DNA of 64,000 nucleotides from Terrimicrobiaceae bacterium (GTDB lineage: Bacteria > Verrucomicrobiota > Verrucomicrobiia > Chthoniobacterales > Terrimicrobiaceae): positions 124,001 through 188,000 of the forward strand of contig JAGYIV010000008.1 of NCBI GenBank assembly GCA_018402345.1. The letters are read 5' to 3'. The first letter of the stretch is position 1; each line of letters begins with the position of its first letter. The translations under genes and the position numbers were made by a program. The notes under the pieces are model-generated. The model saw nothing but the letters and a program-made list of their open reading frames with translations, ran no database searches and was not told the origin of the DNA. This document shows positions 28,132 to 36,939 of this stretch, one piece after another.

Positions 28132-28917
28132 ATGGAGTTTTACCTACTGACCGGAGCCACCCTGTGTTTGATCGCGGGATTCGCGCACACGCTTGTGCGC
28201 GTGTATGCCGGCAAACTCCAGCCTGGCCGCGTGAATCTGGCATCCATGATTGGCGCGTTCGCTCTGCTCTCGGTCGATCTCTGGCTGCGCGGGCAGGTCC
28301 AACGCTCCTGCCCATTGTATTCGTTGTTCGATGTCCTGCTCTTCATGGCGTGGGCGACCTCGCTTCTTTATTTTCTGGTGGGCTCGGCCTACCGCTTGTC
28401 GCTTCTCGGCACCTTCACCTCGCCCCTTGTTCTTTTGCTTCTCCTGCTGGCCCAACTCGCCCCGCTTTCCCGCGCCCCGGTTCCGGCGGCAGCCCGCGAC
28501 CCGTGGATCGAATTCCATGCAGCCCTCTCGCTCATCGCCTATGGCGCCTTCGCTCTGGCGGGCATCGCGGGAATCATGTTTCTCGTGCAGGATCGCCAAC
28601 TCAAAAAACGCAAAGGCGGCTCCCTCCTCTACAACCTCCCGCCGATCACCGAACTCGCCGTCGCCAACACGCGCCTTATCCGCCTCGGCCTCGTCATCCT
28701 CACCGTGGCCTTTGCCGCCGGCTTCATCAGCGGCATGCAGGTCAACACCCTGAAATTCTGGACCTCCGCGGTCATTTGGGCGGCCTATGGGATTCTCGTC
28801 CTCCTCCGCCAAATCCACACGCTGGCCCCGAGAAAAACCGCCATCCTCTCCGTCGCCGCCCTCGCTTTCATCCTCGTCACCCTTCCGGCGATCCAACACC
28901 TCTCCTCCGCGAAATGA
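28132..28917 (+). CDS. CcsA/HemX-like cytochrome c assembly membrane protein
   Basis: 261 residues with about eight hydrophobic helices and conserved His/Trp positions (WIEFHAALSLIAYGAFALAGIAG, ADLWLRGQV-like loops), matching the cytochrome-c-assembly family of the HemX type. HemX homologues sit next to hemA and modulate GluTR level; CcsA relatives handle heme for cytochrome c maturation. The 4-bp overlap with hemA (ATGA) favours the HemX reading. Confidence 0.75.
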   Translation: MEFYLLTGATLCLIAGFAHTLVRVYAGKLQPGRVNLASMIGAFALLSVDLWLRGQVQRSCPLYSLFDVLLFMAWATSLLYFLVGSAYRLSLLGTFTSPLVLLLLLLAQLAPLSRAPVPAAARDPWIEFHAALSLIAYGAFALAGIAGIMFLVQDRQLKKRKGGSLLYNLPPITELAVANTRLIRLGLVILTVAFAAGFISGMQVNTLKFWTSAVIWAAYGILVLLRQIHTLAPRKTAILSVAALAFILVTLPAIQHLSSAK

Positions 28918-29936
28918 CGATCCTTTGCGCCGGTATCAACCACCGCAACGCAGCCGTCGAGGTCCGCGAGCGCTTTGCCGTGGGCACGCACGAACTCGAA
29001 GCCACTCTCGAGCGCATGCGGCTCATCGACGGATTGTTCGGTGCTGTGATCGTCTCGACCTGCAACCGCGTGGAGTTCTACGCCTCAAGCGTCTGCCCGC
29101 TCCGCGCCATGGAGGGCCTGCGCCACTTTCTGACAGAGCGCACCGGGTGCACCGACCTTCCCTTCTACAGCCACGACTCGCTCCCGAGCGTGCGCCATCT
29201 CTTCCGCGTGGCGAGCGGATTGGACTCGATGGTCATCGGGGAGACGGAAATCCTCGGCCAGCTCAAACAAGCCTACAACGCCGCCGCGGGCCATGGGGCG
29301 ACAAATTCCTACCTCAACAAACTCTTCCAGCACGCCTTTCGCGTGGCCAAGCAGGTCCGCACCGAGACACGCATCACCCGCGGCTCGACATCCGTCGGCT
29401 CTGTCGCCGTGGAACTCGCCGGAAAAATCTTCGGCGATCTCGGCGGGCGCAAGGTCATGGTCCTCGGCGCGGGCGACACCAGCGAGCGCGTGGCTCGCAG
29501 CCTGGTCTCCCGCGGTGTCCGCACAGTGATCGTCTCGAACCGCACCTTCGACCGCGCGGCGGCCCTCGCAGACTCGATCGGCGGCCTCGCCGTGCATTTC
29601 GACCACTGGCACACCGCCTTTGACGAGGTCGATATTCTCATCTGCTCGACCGCCGCACCCCACCCGATCGTCACCCGCGAGAAACTCGAAAAAATCCTCC
29701 AGTCCCACCGCGAACGCCCGCTCTTCATCATCGACCTCGCCGTGCCGCGTGATGTCGATCCCGCTGTGAACGCCATCGACAACGTCTACCTCTACGACAT
29801 GGACTCGCTGGAACAAATCGCCCGCCAATCCATCGAAGTCCGCGAAACCGAGGTCATCCGCTGCGAACAGCTCATCGAACGCCACGTGGGCGAGTTTTTG
29901 ACCTGGATGCGACACCACCCCTCCATGCCACGATGA
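28914..29936 (+). CDS. hemA: Glutamyl-tRNA reductase
   Basis: 340 residues. First committed step of the C5 heme pathway: glutamyl-tRNA to glutamate-1-semialdehyde with NADPH. The nucleophile is Cys50 in VSTCNRVEFY; GLDSMVIGETEILGQ, KLFQHAFRVAKQVRTET and the NADPH-binding VMVLGAGDTSERVARSL follow, ending in the DMDSLEQIA and EFLTWMRH dimerisation region. Shorter than the E. coli form (~418) because the C-terminal helical domain is trimmed. Overlaps both neighbours by 4 bp. Confidence 0.93.
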   Translation: MTILCAGINHRNAAVEVRERFAVGTHELEATLERMRLIDGLFGAVIVSTCNRVEFYASSVCPLRAMEGLRHFLTERTGCTDLPFYSHDSLPSVRHLFRVASGLDSMVIGETEILGQLKQAYNAAAGHGATNSYLNKLFQHAFRVAKQVRTETRITRGSTSVGSVAVELAGKIFGDLGGRKVMVLGAGDTSERVARSLVSRGVRTVIVSNRTFDRAAALADSIGGLAVHFDHWHTAFDEVDILICSTAAPHPIVTREKLEKILQSHRERPLFIIDLAVPRDVDPAVNAIDNVYLYDMDSLEQIARQSIEVRETEVIRCEQLIERHVGEFLTWMRHHPSMPR

Positions 29937-30778
29937 CCACCTTGATCCTCGGCACGCGCGGCAGCGATCTCGCCCTCGTCCAAACCCGCGAAACAGCCGC
30001 ACGCCTCCGCGCCGCCCATCCGCACCTCGCCATCGAGGAGCGCATCATCAAAACCACCGGCGACAAGCGACTGGATGTCAGCCTCACCGCCCCCGGCCCG
30101 CTGGACAAGGGGCTCTTCACAAAGGAACTCGAGGAGGCACTCCTGCGCGGTGAAATCCACGCCGCCGTTCACAGCTTGAAAGACCTGCCGACCACCCAGC
30201 CTCCGGGCCTTGTGGTCGGCGCGGTGCTCGAGCGTGCCGATACGGCGGATGCCCTTGCCTCCAAGCACAGCGGCGGCTGGCGGGGCCTTCCCGAGGGCGC
30301 GACAGTCGCCACCTGCAGCCTGCGCCGCAAAAACCAACTCGCCCACCTCCGCCCAGATCTTGCGTTTGTGGAGATCAGGGGAAACATGGCCACACGCCTG
30401 CGCAAGCTGGTCGAAACCCCAGAGATCGACGCCCTCATCCTCGCCCGCGCGGCCATTGACCGCCTCGGCGCGGCGTTGATTCCCGCCGGCATCGATGTCT
30501 CGGTGATCGAGGAAATGCTCCCCGCCCCAGGCCAAGGCGCGATCGGCATCGAGTGCCTAGAATCCGACCAAACCACCCTCGCGCTCTTGGCAGCCATCAA
30601 CCACCACGAGACCGAATTGTGCGTGAACGCCGAACGCAACCTCCTCACCGAACTCGGCGGCGGCTGCAGCATGCCCCTCGGCGCTCGGGCCACCATGGAA
30701 AACGGCAAAGTCGTTCTCGTCGCCGCGCTCTTCGAGGAATCAGGCGTCCGCTGGATTCACCCCGCCGCGTTGACTTGA
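29933..30778 (+). CDS. hemC: Hydroxymethylbilane synthase (porphobilinogen deaminase)
   Basis: 281 residues. Polymerises four porphobilinogens into hydroxymethylbilane. Motifs: LGTRGSDLALVQT, KTTGDK, KGLFTKELEEALL, AVHSLKDLPTT, CSLRRKNQL, IRGNMATRLRKL, LPAPGQGAIGIE and the dipyrromethane-attachment Cys in LGGGCSMPLGA. The protein stops about 30-40 residues earlier than most HemC, in domain 3; the other frames after the stop do not look like a continuation, so it is probably naturally short. Third gene of the operon. Confidence 0.9.
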   Translation: MTTLILGTRGSDLALVQTRETAARLRAAHPHLAIEERIIKTTGDKRLDVSLTAPGPLDKGLFTKELEEALLRGEIHAAVHSLKDLPTTQPPGLVVGAVLERADTADALASKHSGGWRGLPEGATVATCSLRRKNQLAHLRPDLAFVEIRGNMATRLRKLVETPEIDALILARAAIDRLGAALIPAGIDVSVIEEMLPAPGQGAIGIECLESDQTTLALLAAINHHETELCVNAERNLLTELGGGCSMPLGARATMENGKVVLVAALFEESGVRWIHPAALT

Positions 30779-30788
30779 TTTCAGTAGA

Positions 30789-30922
30789 ATTAACCACAGG
30801 GGACACAGAGGTCACAGAGATTCCATTGGTTGCATCTTCTGAGGATTCGACATTTGGCGCAATTTCCACCTGCCCCAAAACAATTCCTGTGAATCCTGCT
30901 CATCCTGTCATCCTGTTTAAAA
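30789..30922. repeat. Two intergenic repeat fragments (CACAGAG type and TCCTGT type)
   Basis: AACCACAGGGGACACAGAGG then TCACAGAGA (30790-30819) resembles the palindrome arm at 54528. The later stretch with three TCCTG(T/C)-type units ending GTTTAAAAC (30886-30922) matches, in opposite orientation, the ACAGGAT-rich sequences upstream of the flagellins (for example 42347-42372). The rest of 30779-30934 is featureless. Confidence 0.55.
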
Positions 30923-30934
30923 CGCTGAATCCCC

Positions 30935-32921
30935 TCAAGACCCCCGCTTGGCAGCTTGGATGATATCCACCCAGATCGGCAACGCGAGCGCCCCGCCGTA
31001 TCCGCCGGGCCGAATCGGACGCGGCTTGTCGAACCCCACCCACACCCCGCAGGTGAGATTTCTGTCGAACCCCACAAACCACGCATCGAGGTAGTTGTTG
31101 GTCGTGCCGGTTTTTCCGGCCCCATATCCCTGAAGCCCATAGGCAGGGCGCCCGCGAGGCGGTTCCACGCTCGACAACCTTCTCGAGCAATGACGTGGTC
31201 ATCTTCGCCGCCACAGGGCTCATCACAGGAATCCTCCCGCGCGTGGCCTTGTAAATGACATTTCCCGAGGCATCCAACACGCGGTCGATCAGGTAGGGTT
31301 GCAGCTTCGTGCCGCCGGTGGCGAAGACCGTGTAGGCAGCCGTGATGTTTTTCAGGCTGGTCTCGAACGCCCCAAGGCAAATCGAGGGAAAACGCGGCGG
31401 ATCGTCGGCGATGCCTGCGCGCACGATGGTGTTCGCCACACGATCCAGACCCACAGACAGCCCCACACGCACCGCCACTGTGTTGCGCGAATCGATCAAC
31501 CCCTCACCCACTGGGATCATGCCGCGGTATTCCTTGTCGGAGTTCGCCGGATCGTATTTGCCGTATTTTGAAGGAATCTCGCCGGGCCCGATCCGGTTGT
31601 CGGAGATCAACTCGTTTGGCCCCACTCCGGCATCGAACGCACTCGCGAAGACAAATGGCTTCACCACCGAACCGGCCTGCCGCACCCCGAGCAGCGCACG
31701 CTGGAATTTGCTCCGCTTGAAATCCCGCCCGCCGACAATCGCACGTATGCCCCCAGTCTTGTTGTCCAACGCAATCGCCGCCCCCTGCAAATACGGCGCC
31801 GATTTCTCGCGGTCGAGATTCGCCCCCTCAAATGCCTGCATGCCTTCGTGCGGATATCCCGGTTGCCCCTCGACCTCGGCCAACCGGTCGGACATCGACT
31901 TCTCCGCCGCGTTCTGCAGCGGCCCGTCGATTGTGGTGTAAATCTTCAATCCGCCGCCATCCATCTGCCCCTGCTCCAGCACCAGATCCAACTCGCGAAG
32001 GATCGCATCCATCGCCCAATTGTCCTCGGGCCAGGTCTTCGTCCTCGGCATGGCAAGCAGTGGCATGGCCTGCACCTCTTCGCACTCCAGCGGGGAAATC
32101 AAGCCGATGTCCCGCATCCGTCCGAGCACGACATTTCTTTCCCTGATCGACCCCTCGGGATTGTTCAACGGCGAGAACCTGTTCGGGCTGCGGATCAACC
32201 CAGCGAGCGTCGCGGCCTCCTGCAGATCCAGACGTGAAGCGGGCTTGCCAAAATACGTCTGGCTCGCCGACTCGATGCCATAGGTGCCGGAGCCGAAGTA
32301 AATCCTGTTCATATAGGCCTCGAGGATTTCCTCCTTGGTCAACTCGGTTTCGATCCGGAACGCCAAGGCGGCCTCGATGCATTTGCGGTGCAGGTTTTTT
32401 CCGCCGAGCGGAAAGCTGTTCCTCGCCAACTGCTGCGTGATCGTGCTCGCCCCCTCGCGGAAGCCGCCTAGGAGCAGATTCCTCACCACCGCGCGCGCCA
32501 CGCCGATCGGGTCCACCCCATGGTGCTGGTAGAACCGCGTGTCCTCGCGGCTGATCAACGCATTCACAAAATCGTTCGACACCTTGTCAAACGGCACCAC
32601 CTCGCGGTTCTCGCCGGCAAGGCGCGAATAGTATTTCCCCTCATGATCGAAAATCACCGACCGCTCGTTCATGTCGTGGATTTCCTTCAGGTCGAATGTC
32701 AGCGCCCAGGCGTAATAGAGCCCGCCGATCGCCGACCACAGGAGCAGCGTCACCAACCCGATCTTGAACAGCGACACCCACAGCCCCCGGCGCTTCTTCC
32801 GGCGCTGCTTGGCGAGCGGCACAGATGTCCTCCGCCGCGCGGGGGCTGCTTTGTCGGTTTGGGCTTGGGCACGTTGAGGGATTAACGCATTTTCAACCGG
32901 TTTCCCATCCGCAATCTTCAC
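30935..32921 (-). CDS. Penicillin-binding protein 1A-type transglycosylase/transpeptidase, frameshifted
   Basis: Class A PBP that polymerises and cross-links peptidoglycan. A basic cytoplasmic tail (about 1-46), one TM helix (about 47-72), then a GT51 domain (EDTRFYQHHGVDPIGVARA, REGASTITQQLARN, KEEILEAYMN) and a transpeptidase domain with catalytic S-x2-K (RQAGSVVKPF), SRN and KTG (GAGKTGTTN). The first frame leaves homology at about 31150; the correct C-terminus (AYGLQGYGAGKTGTTNNYLD...QAAKRGS) is in the adjacent frame to 30935. Removing one base from the CCC on the coding strand (31146-31148) gives 661 residues. Sequence error suspected. Start lies 5 bp from trmD's start. Confidence 0.85.
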
Positions 32922-32926
32922 CGCTC

Positions 32927-33604
32927 TTGAAAATCCAAATCCTCACCATCTTCCCGGACGTCTGCCGCGCCGTGCTCCAATCAAGCATCCTCAAACGCGC
33001 TGGTGAAAAAGGCCTCGCCAACCTCGAAGCGGTCGACCTGCGCCAGTGGACCGGCGACGCCCACCGCACGGTGGACGACGCCCCCTACGGCGGTGGGCCT
33101 GGCATGGTCATGAAAATCGAACCCATCGACAAAGCCCTCGCCGCCCTCCGCTCGCCGGACTCGAAAGTCATCCTCATGTCGCCGCAGGGCCGCAAATTCT
33201 CGGATGCCGTGGCCCGCGACCTCTCGCGCGAGCGTGACCTCATTCTGCTCTGTGGCCACTACGAGGGCATCGACCAGCGTGTGGCCGACCACTTGATCGA
33301 TGACGAGATTTCCATCGGCGACTATGTCCTCACGAGCGGCGTGCTTCCCGCGCTGGTGGTCACCGATGCCGTCGTGCGCCTCCTGCCCGGCGTGCTCGGC
33401 GATGACCAATCCGCCCAGCAGGACTCCTTCGCCCACGGCCTCTTGGACCACCCCCACTACACCCGCCCGGCGGATTACAACGGCTGGAAAGTGCCTGAGA
33501 TTCTCCTCGGTGGAAACCATGCCGCCATCGAGTCATGGCGCCATGACACTGCCCTCGAAGCCACCCGCCGCAGACGTCCCGATCTCCTCGGGGAATCCCG
33601 TTAA
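32927..33604 (+). CDS. trmD: tRNA (guanine37-N1)-methyltransferase
   Basis: 225 residues from a TTG start (32927); there is no ATG or GTG nearby that preserves the family N-terminus LKIQILTIFPDV. SPOUT-fold knot motifs: DDAPYGGGPGMVMK, LCGHYEGID and EISIGDYVLTSGVLPALVV. It methylates G37 of tRNAs reading CNN codons, preventing frameshifting. The usual rimM/rplS/rpsP neighbours are absent. Its TAA overlaps the TAA of the convergent mrp gene. Confidence 0.92.
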   Translation: MKIQILTIFPDVCRAVLQSSILKRAGEKGLANLEAVDLRQWTGDAHRTVDDAPYGGGPGMVMKIEPIDKALAALRSPDSKVILMSPQGRKFSDAVARDLSRERDLILLCGHYEGIDQRVADHLIDDEISIGDYVLTSGVLPALVVTDAVVRLLPGVLGDDQSAQQDSFAHGLLDHPHYTRPADYNGWKVPEILLGGNHAAIESWRHDTALEATRRRRPDLLGESR

Positions 33605-34650
33605 TCTCCGATTGCCTGGCGCACTCCGGCGGCGATCTCGCGGAAGACCTGCGCGGAGGCGCTCGAAGGATGCGAACCCACCACCGGCTTCCCTGTGTCT
33701 CCAGCCTCGCGCACCGCAGGCTCGATCGGCACCTCGCCGAGCAATGGCACCTTCAGCCTCGCGGCCTCGCGGCGTCCACCGCCTGTCCCGAAGATTTCAT
33801 GGCGCGTGCCGTCGGTCGGGCTGATGAAACAACTCATGTTCTCGACGATGCCGAGCACCGGCACATTTGTTTTTCCAAACATCGAGATCGCCTTCCTCGC
33901 ATCGATCAATGCCACCTCCTGCGGCGTCGTGACGATGATCGCACCGGAGAGCGCGACCGTCTGCACGATCGTCAACTGGATGTCCCCCGTTCCTGGCGGC
34001 AGGTCGAGAATCAGGCAATCCAAGTCGCCCCACGCCACCTGACGCAGAAATTGCTGGGTGTATCGAGTGACCATCGGCCCGCGAAGCACCGCAGGCGATC
34101 CGTCGTCCAAAAGAAATCCCATCGACATGAGCGAAACCCCGTAGCGCTCGATCGGGATGATCCGGTTGTCATCGTCCGCCATCGGGCGCTCGTTGCCGCC
34201 GAACATCAGCGCGATGCTCGGCCCGTGAATATCGCAATCGCACAAGCCTGTCTTGACCCCTGCCTCAGCAAGTGCCAGCGCGAGATTCGCGGCGACCGTG
34301 GATTTCCCCACCCCGCCCTTGCCGCTCGCCACGGCGATCACATGCCTCACCCCCTCGATGCGCGCCGGGCCCGCCGCAGCGCCTGCTGGAGCGGATGCCG
34401 GAGCCTGCACGTCGACCTTCACCTCCACGCGCCCGGCACCCGGAAGCGACTTCAGCGCCGCCACTGCGTCGAATTGGATTTTTTTCGCCACCGCCGTGTC
34501 GTTGGTCGATAGCACCAACTGCACCTCGATATCCCCCTCCCTCGCCACCGCCTCCTTCAACAACCCGAAGGAGACGATATCCCGCGAAAAGCCGGGGTAT
34601 TTGACTGCACGCAGCGCTTCTCGAATGGAATCTGGATTGATCGATGACAT
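33601..34650 (-). CDS. mrp: Mrp/ApbC-family Fe-S cluster carrier ATPase
   Basis: 349 residues from ATG 34650. N-terminal MIP18-like (DUF59) domain (about 1-90: IREALRAVKYPGFSRDIVSFGLLKEA), Ala/Pro linker, then a P-loop ATPase with deviant Walker A ASGKGGVGKSTVAANLA, CDCDIHGPSIALMFGG, LDLPPGTGDIQLT and VENMSCF. The C-x-x-C that normally follows VENMS (binding the bridging cluster) is replaced by SCFISPTDG with one Cys, so cluster binding may differ. The in-frame upstream extension is rejected as poor coding. Confidence 0.88.
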   Translation of the reverse strand: MSSINPDSIREALRAVKYPGFSRDIVSFGLLKEAVAREGDIEVQLVLSTNDTAVAKKIQFDAVAALKSLPGAGRVEVKVDVQAPASAPAGAAAGPARIEGVRHVIAVASGKGGVGKSTVAANLALALAEAGVKTGLCDCDIHGPSIALMFGGNERPMADDDNRIIPIERYGVSLMSMGFLLDDGSPAVLRGPMVTRYTQQFLRQVAWGDLDCLILDLPPGTGDIQLTIVQTVALSGAIIVTTPQEVALIDARKAISMFGKTNVPVLGIVENMSCFISPTDGTRHEIFGTGGGRREAARLKVPLLGEVPIEPAVREAGDTGKPVVGSHPSSASAQVFREIAAGVRQAIGD

Positions 34651-34857
34651 GGCGCAGCATTTTGCACGCCCGCCACCACGGAGCAAGAATGTTGGAGCAC
34701 CCCCTCCCGAGGAATTCATCCGAAGAGTCCGGAAAACCTGCTACGAAGGGGTCGAAGTCGCGTTGCCCGATCGCGACAAGCCTGCCGTAAATGCAGCCGA
34801 ACTCACGCTCGGAATCGCCCGTGCCCGTCACCCACATGTTCAATTCCTCGCTTCCTG

Positions 34858-34990
34858 CGGGAACGCTGAGGTCCCCCCTCGGCCCTGTCGAATAAAGATG
34901 CTCCCGCTTGGGCATTCATCGAGGATTGCAGCGAGTATGTTCCGGGAGAGAAATCCTGAAATATGTCAAGAATTCATGCCTGACCCCTCA
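34858..34990 (+). repeat. Left direct repeat flanking the MazEF-type module
   Basis: Two parts: GGGAACGCTGAGGTCCCCCC then TCGGCC (34858-34883) and a 27-bp element, GTCAAGAATTCATGCCTGAC then CCCTCAA (34964-34990). Both recur in the same order at 35843-35959; the 27-bp part differs at two positions. The gap from 34651 to 34857 shows nothing I can name. Confidence 0.65.
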
Positions 34991-35044
34991 AGCCCAACTC
35001 TTTTTTGCTTTCCAGTCGTAAGTCGCAATGCATAATTACCAATT

Positions 35045-35272
35045 ATGCGAATCACTCTTTCCATACCTGACGCATTGGCTCATCGGTTCCAATCGATTGT
35101 TCCACCTCGGCAGCGCTCGCGACATGTTAGCCGTCTCATCGAGACCAGTTTGGCAAGCCACGAGGAGGCTCTGGTCGCAGCGTGCCAGGCAGCCAATAAA
35201 GACAGCGAGTTGGAGCGCGAGATTGATGATTGGCAGGCATTCCATGATGAAATCGCGGAGGAGGCGCCGTGA
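35045..35272 (+). CDS. MazE-like/ribbon-helix-helix antitoxin
   Basis: 75 residues: MRITLSIPDALAHRF is an RHH-type N-terminal strand and helix, and the acidic C-terminus (DSELEREIDDWQAFHDEIAEEAP) is the usual toxin-neutralising tail. It is followed by the toxin with a 4-bp overlap, the classic order. Such antitoxins repress their own promoter; the palindromic AATTACCAATTATG just before the ATG (35032-35047) could be an operator. Confidence 0.75.
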   Translation: MRITLSIPDALAHRFQSIVPPRQRSRHVSRLIETSLASHEEALVAACQAANKDSELEREIDDWQAFHDEIAEEAP

Positions 35273-35592
35273 AACGAGGCGATGTTTGGTGGGTTGCACT
35301 CGACCCTGGCCAAGGCTCGGAGATCAAAAAGACCCGACCCTGCGTTGTCCTCACAAATGACATTTTGAACCGTTTGCGTAAAACCGTTGTCGTTGTGCCC
35401 CTTTCCACAGCCGCCAAGCCACATCCCCCAATCACGGTTGCTGTCAATTGCCAAGGCAGACCAGCTGTAGCCGTGATCGATCAGGTTCGAGCCGTCGCAA
35501 AGCATCGGCTACAGTCAAGAATAGAAACCGTGGATTCCAAGGACTTGAGTGCAATTACACGAGCCCTGTCAACGATTCTCGAAATCCGATAA
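35269..35592 (+). CDS. MazF/PemK-type endoribonuclease toxin
   Basis: 107 residues from GTG 35269. The start KRGDVWWVALDPGQGSEIKKTRPCVVLTNDILN is the MazF/PemK signature (GDVW...D...GSE...KTRP.VV..ND), followed by TVVVVPLSTAA and the DQVRAVAKHRL core. It cleaves single-stranded RNA at short motifs; the site cannot be predicted. Intact, in an operon with its antitoxin. Confidence 0.85.
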   Translation: MKRGDVWWVALDPGQGSEIKKTRPCVVLTNDILNRLRKTVVVVPLSTAAKPHPPITVAVNCQGRPAVAVIDQVRAVAKHRLQSRIETVDSKDLSAITRALSTILEIR

Positions 35593-35622
35593 TCCAACGG
35601 CATGCCCTCGGATTACATCGAG

Positions 35623-35733
35623 TCAAGAATTCATCACCCCGGCCTCAATCTTCCGCACCTCAAGCCAAGCAACCAATACGCGGAATTCCTGTGCCGGCAA
35701 CGCCTCAATCGCTTTCTCGATTTCCATTACCAT
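35623..35733 (-). pseudogene. Possible antitoxin remnant
   Basis: 36 codons encode MVMEIEKAIEALPAQEFRVL then VAWLEVRKIEAGVMNS. The [VI]EKAI..LP..EFR.L..WLE pattern is the start of many small antitoxins paired with RelE/ParE toxins, but the expected ~70-80 residues and a toxin are missing. Likely a leftover of a second toxin-antitoxin cassette at this site. The rest of 35593-36027 holds the right-hand repeat and the terminator. Confidence 0.4.
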
Positions 35734-35842
35734 GCAAATAGGGCTTCTAACGACTGAATCAAACGGACAGACAAGAATTTTTTTACGCCCATTCTCAGTC
35801 TTGTAGCGGCTGTCTGTGACTGCCGGGGGATTTTCCCGCGCT

Positions 35843-35959
35843 TGGGAACGCCGAGGTCCTCCTCGGCTCTGTGGAACGCAGATTACCTGAGGCGGGAATT
35901 CTCCTGCGAGCAAGGCGAGGTTATGCCTAAAAGTCAAGAATTGATTCCTGACCCCTCAA
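35843..35959 (+). repeat. Right direct repeat flanking the MazEF-type module
   Basis: GGGAACGCCGAGGTCCTCCT then CGGCTCTG (35843-35870) and the 27-bp element (35933-35959), copies of the pair at 34858-34990. The 27-bp elements are 969 bp apart. The first part also resembles module C of the dispersed repeat (CGCGCCGACGTCCTCGTCGG). Confidence 0.65.
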
Positions 35960-35973
35960 ACTTGAATGCCGAC

Positions 35974-36009
35974 AAAAAGGGGGATTCCTTCCTTGGAATC
36001 CCCCTTTTT
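35974..36009 (-). terminator. Strong bidirectional terminator at the end of the flagellin array
   Basis: A perfect 15-bp stem, AAAAAGGGGGATTCC (35974-35988) against GGAATCCCCCTTTTT (35995-36009), with a 6-nt loop. A-run and T-run flank the GC core on both strands. It lies 18 bp beyond the stop of the last flagellin copy. Confidence 0.9.
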
Positions 36010-36027
36010 TACAGAACCGATGTGCTC

Positions 36028-36838
36028 TTAGCTGATGAGCTTCAGCACACTTGTCGAGGATGAGTTCGCCTGCGCAAGCATCGCGATACTGGCCTCGCGC
36101 TGGATTGTCAGGCGGGTGTATTCGGAGCTTTCGGTGGCCATGTCGACATCCACGATGCGCCCGTTGGCCGCTTCGAGGTTGGTGACATTCACCGCCAGGA
36201 TGTTTTGGGCAAACGTCAGGCGGTTTTGCTCGGCGCCGTTTGTGGCCTCGGAGTTCACCGAGGGCGATGATTTGGGCGTCGACGGTGGTTTGAGCTGTTG
36301 CGGCGTTTCCAGCAGAACTGACCGAACGTGCGGCCACGGCGGTATTGACTGCGGCGAGGTCTGCCTGAGTCATGGCCACCGTCGAACCGGACTCGCCTGT
36401 GATGACTTCCAAGGTGTTTCCACCGGCGTCAAAGAGGGAAATCCCGTTGAATTCCTCGCTGAGAAGCGCATTCATGCTCCCTTTGAGTTCTGTGAATTCT
36501 TGGTCGTATAGGGCCAAATCATCCACTGTCTTTGTATTATCCTGCGCCAGGACGGACAATTCCGACATGCGCTCCAGAATCGAGGAGGCCGCTGTGAGAA
36601 CTCCATCCTGTGTTTGCAGGAACGAGACAGCATTTCCCACGTTGGTGGAAATGGCCTCTGTCTTGCGGATCGATGCGGACAACTTGAGTGAGACCGCGAG
36701 GCCTCCGGCGTCATCTGCCGCGGAGTTGATTCTGTAACCGCTGGAGAGTCTCGAAAGGCTCCGCTGCAGGTTGCGTTGGTTGTCGTTGAGGTTGTTGGCG
36801 GCAGACGAGGCTGCAGCGACCGAGTTGATGTTTATCAT
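36028..36838 (-). CDS. Flagellin copy 1 (last of array), one frameshift
   Basis: N-terminus MININSVAAASSAANNLNDN...SLSRLSSGYRINSAADDAGGLAVS is the flagellin D0/D1 coiled segment. The C-terminal D1/D0 (NGAEQNRLTFAQNILAVNVT...SSTSVLKLIS) is in the next frame. The break is at a GG on the coding strand (36258-36259); dropping one G gives 269 residues. Most diverged copy: it lacks the standard leader and has its own Shine-Dalgarno AAGGAAG. A short flagellin with almost no D2/D3. Structural subunit of the filament if expressed. Confidence 0.85.
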
Positions 36839-36939
36839 AACTTACTTCCTTTTATTTATATTTGCGACTTCCGTGCCGCTTCCGGGCATATGAATTGGGC
36901 CACATGCCAAGCCATTAGGGTTGTTCCTAAATTGTTTTG

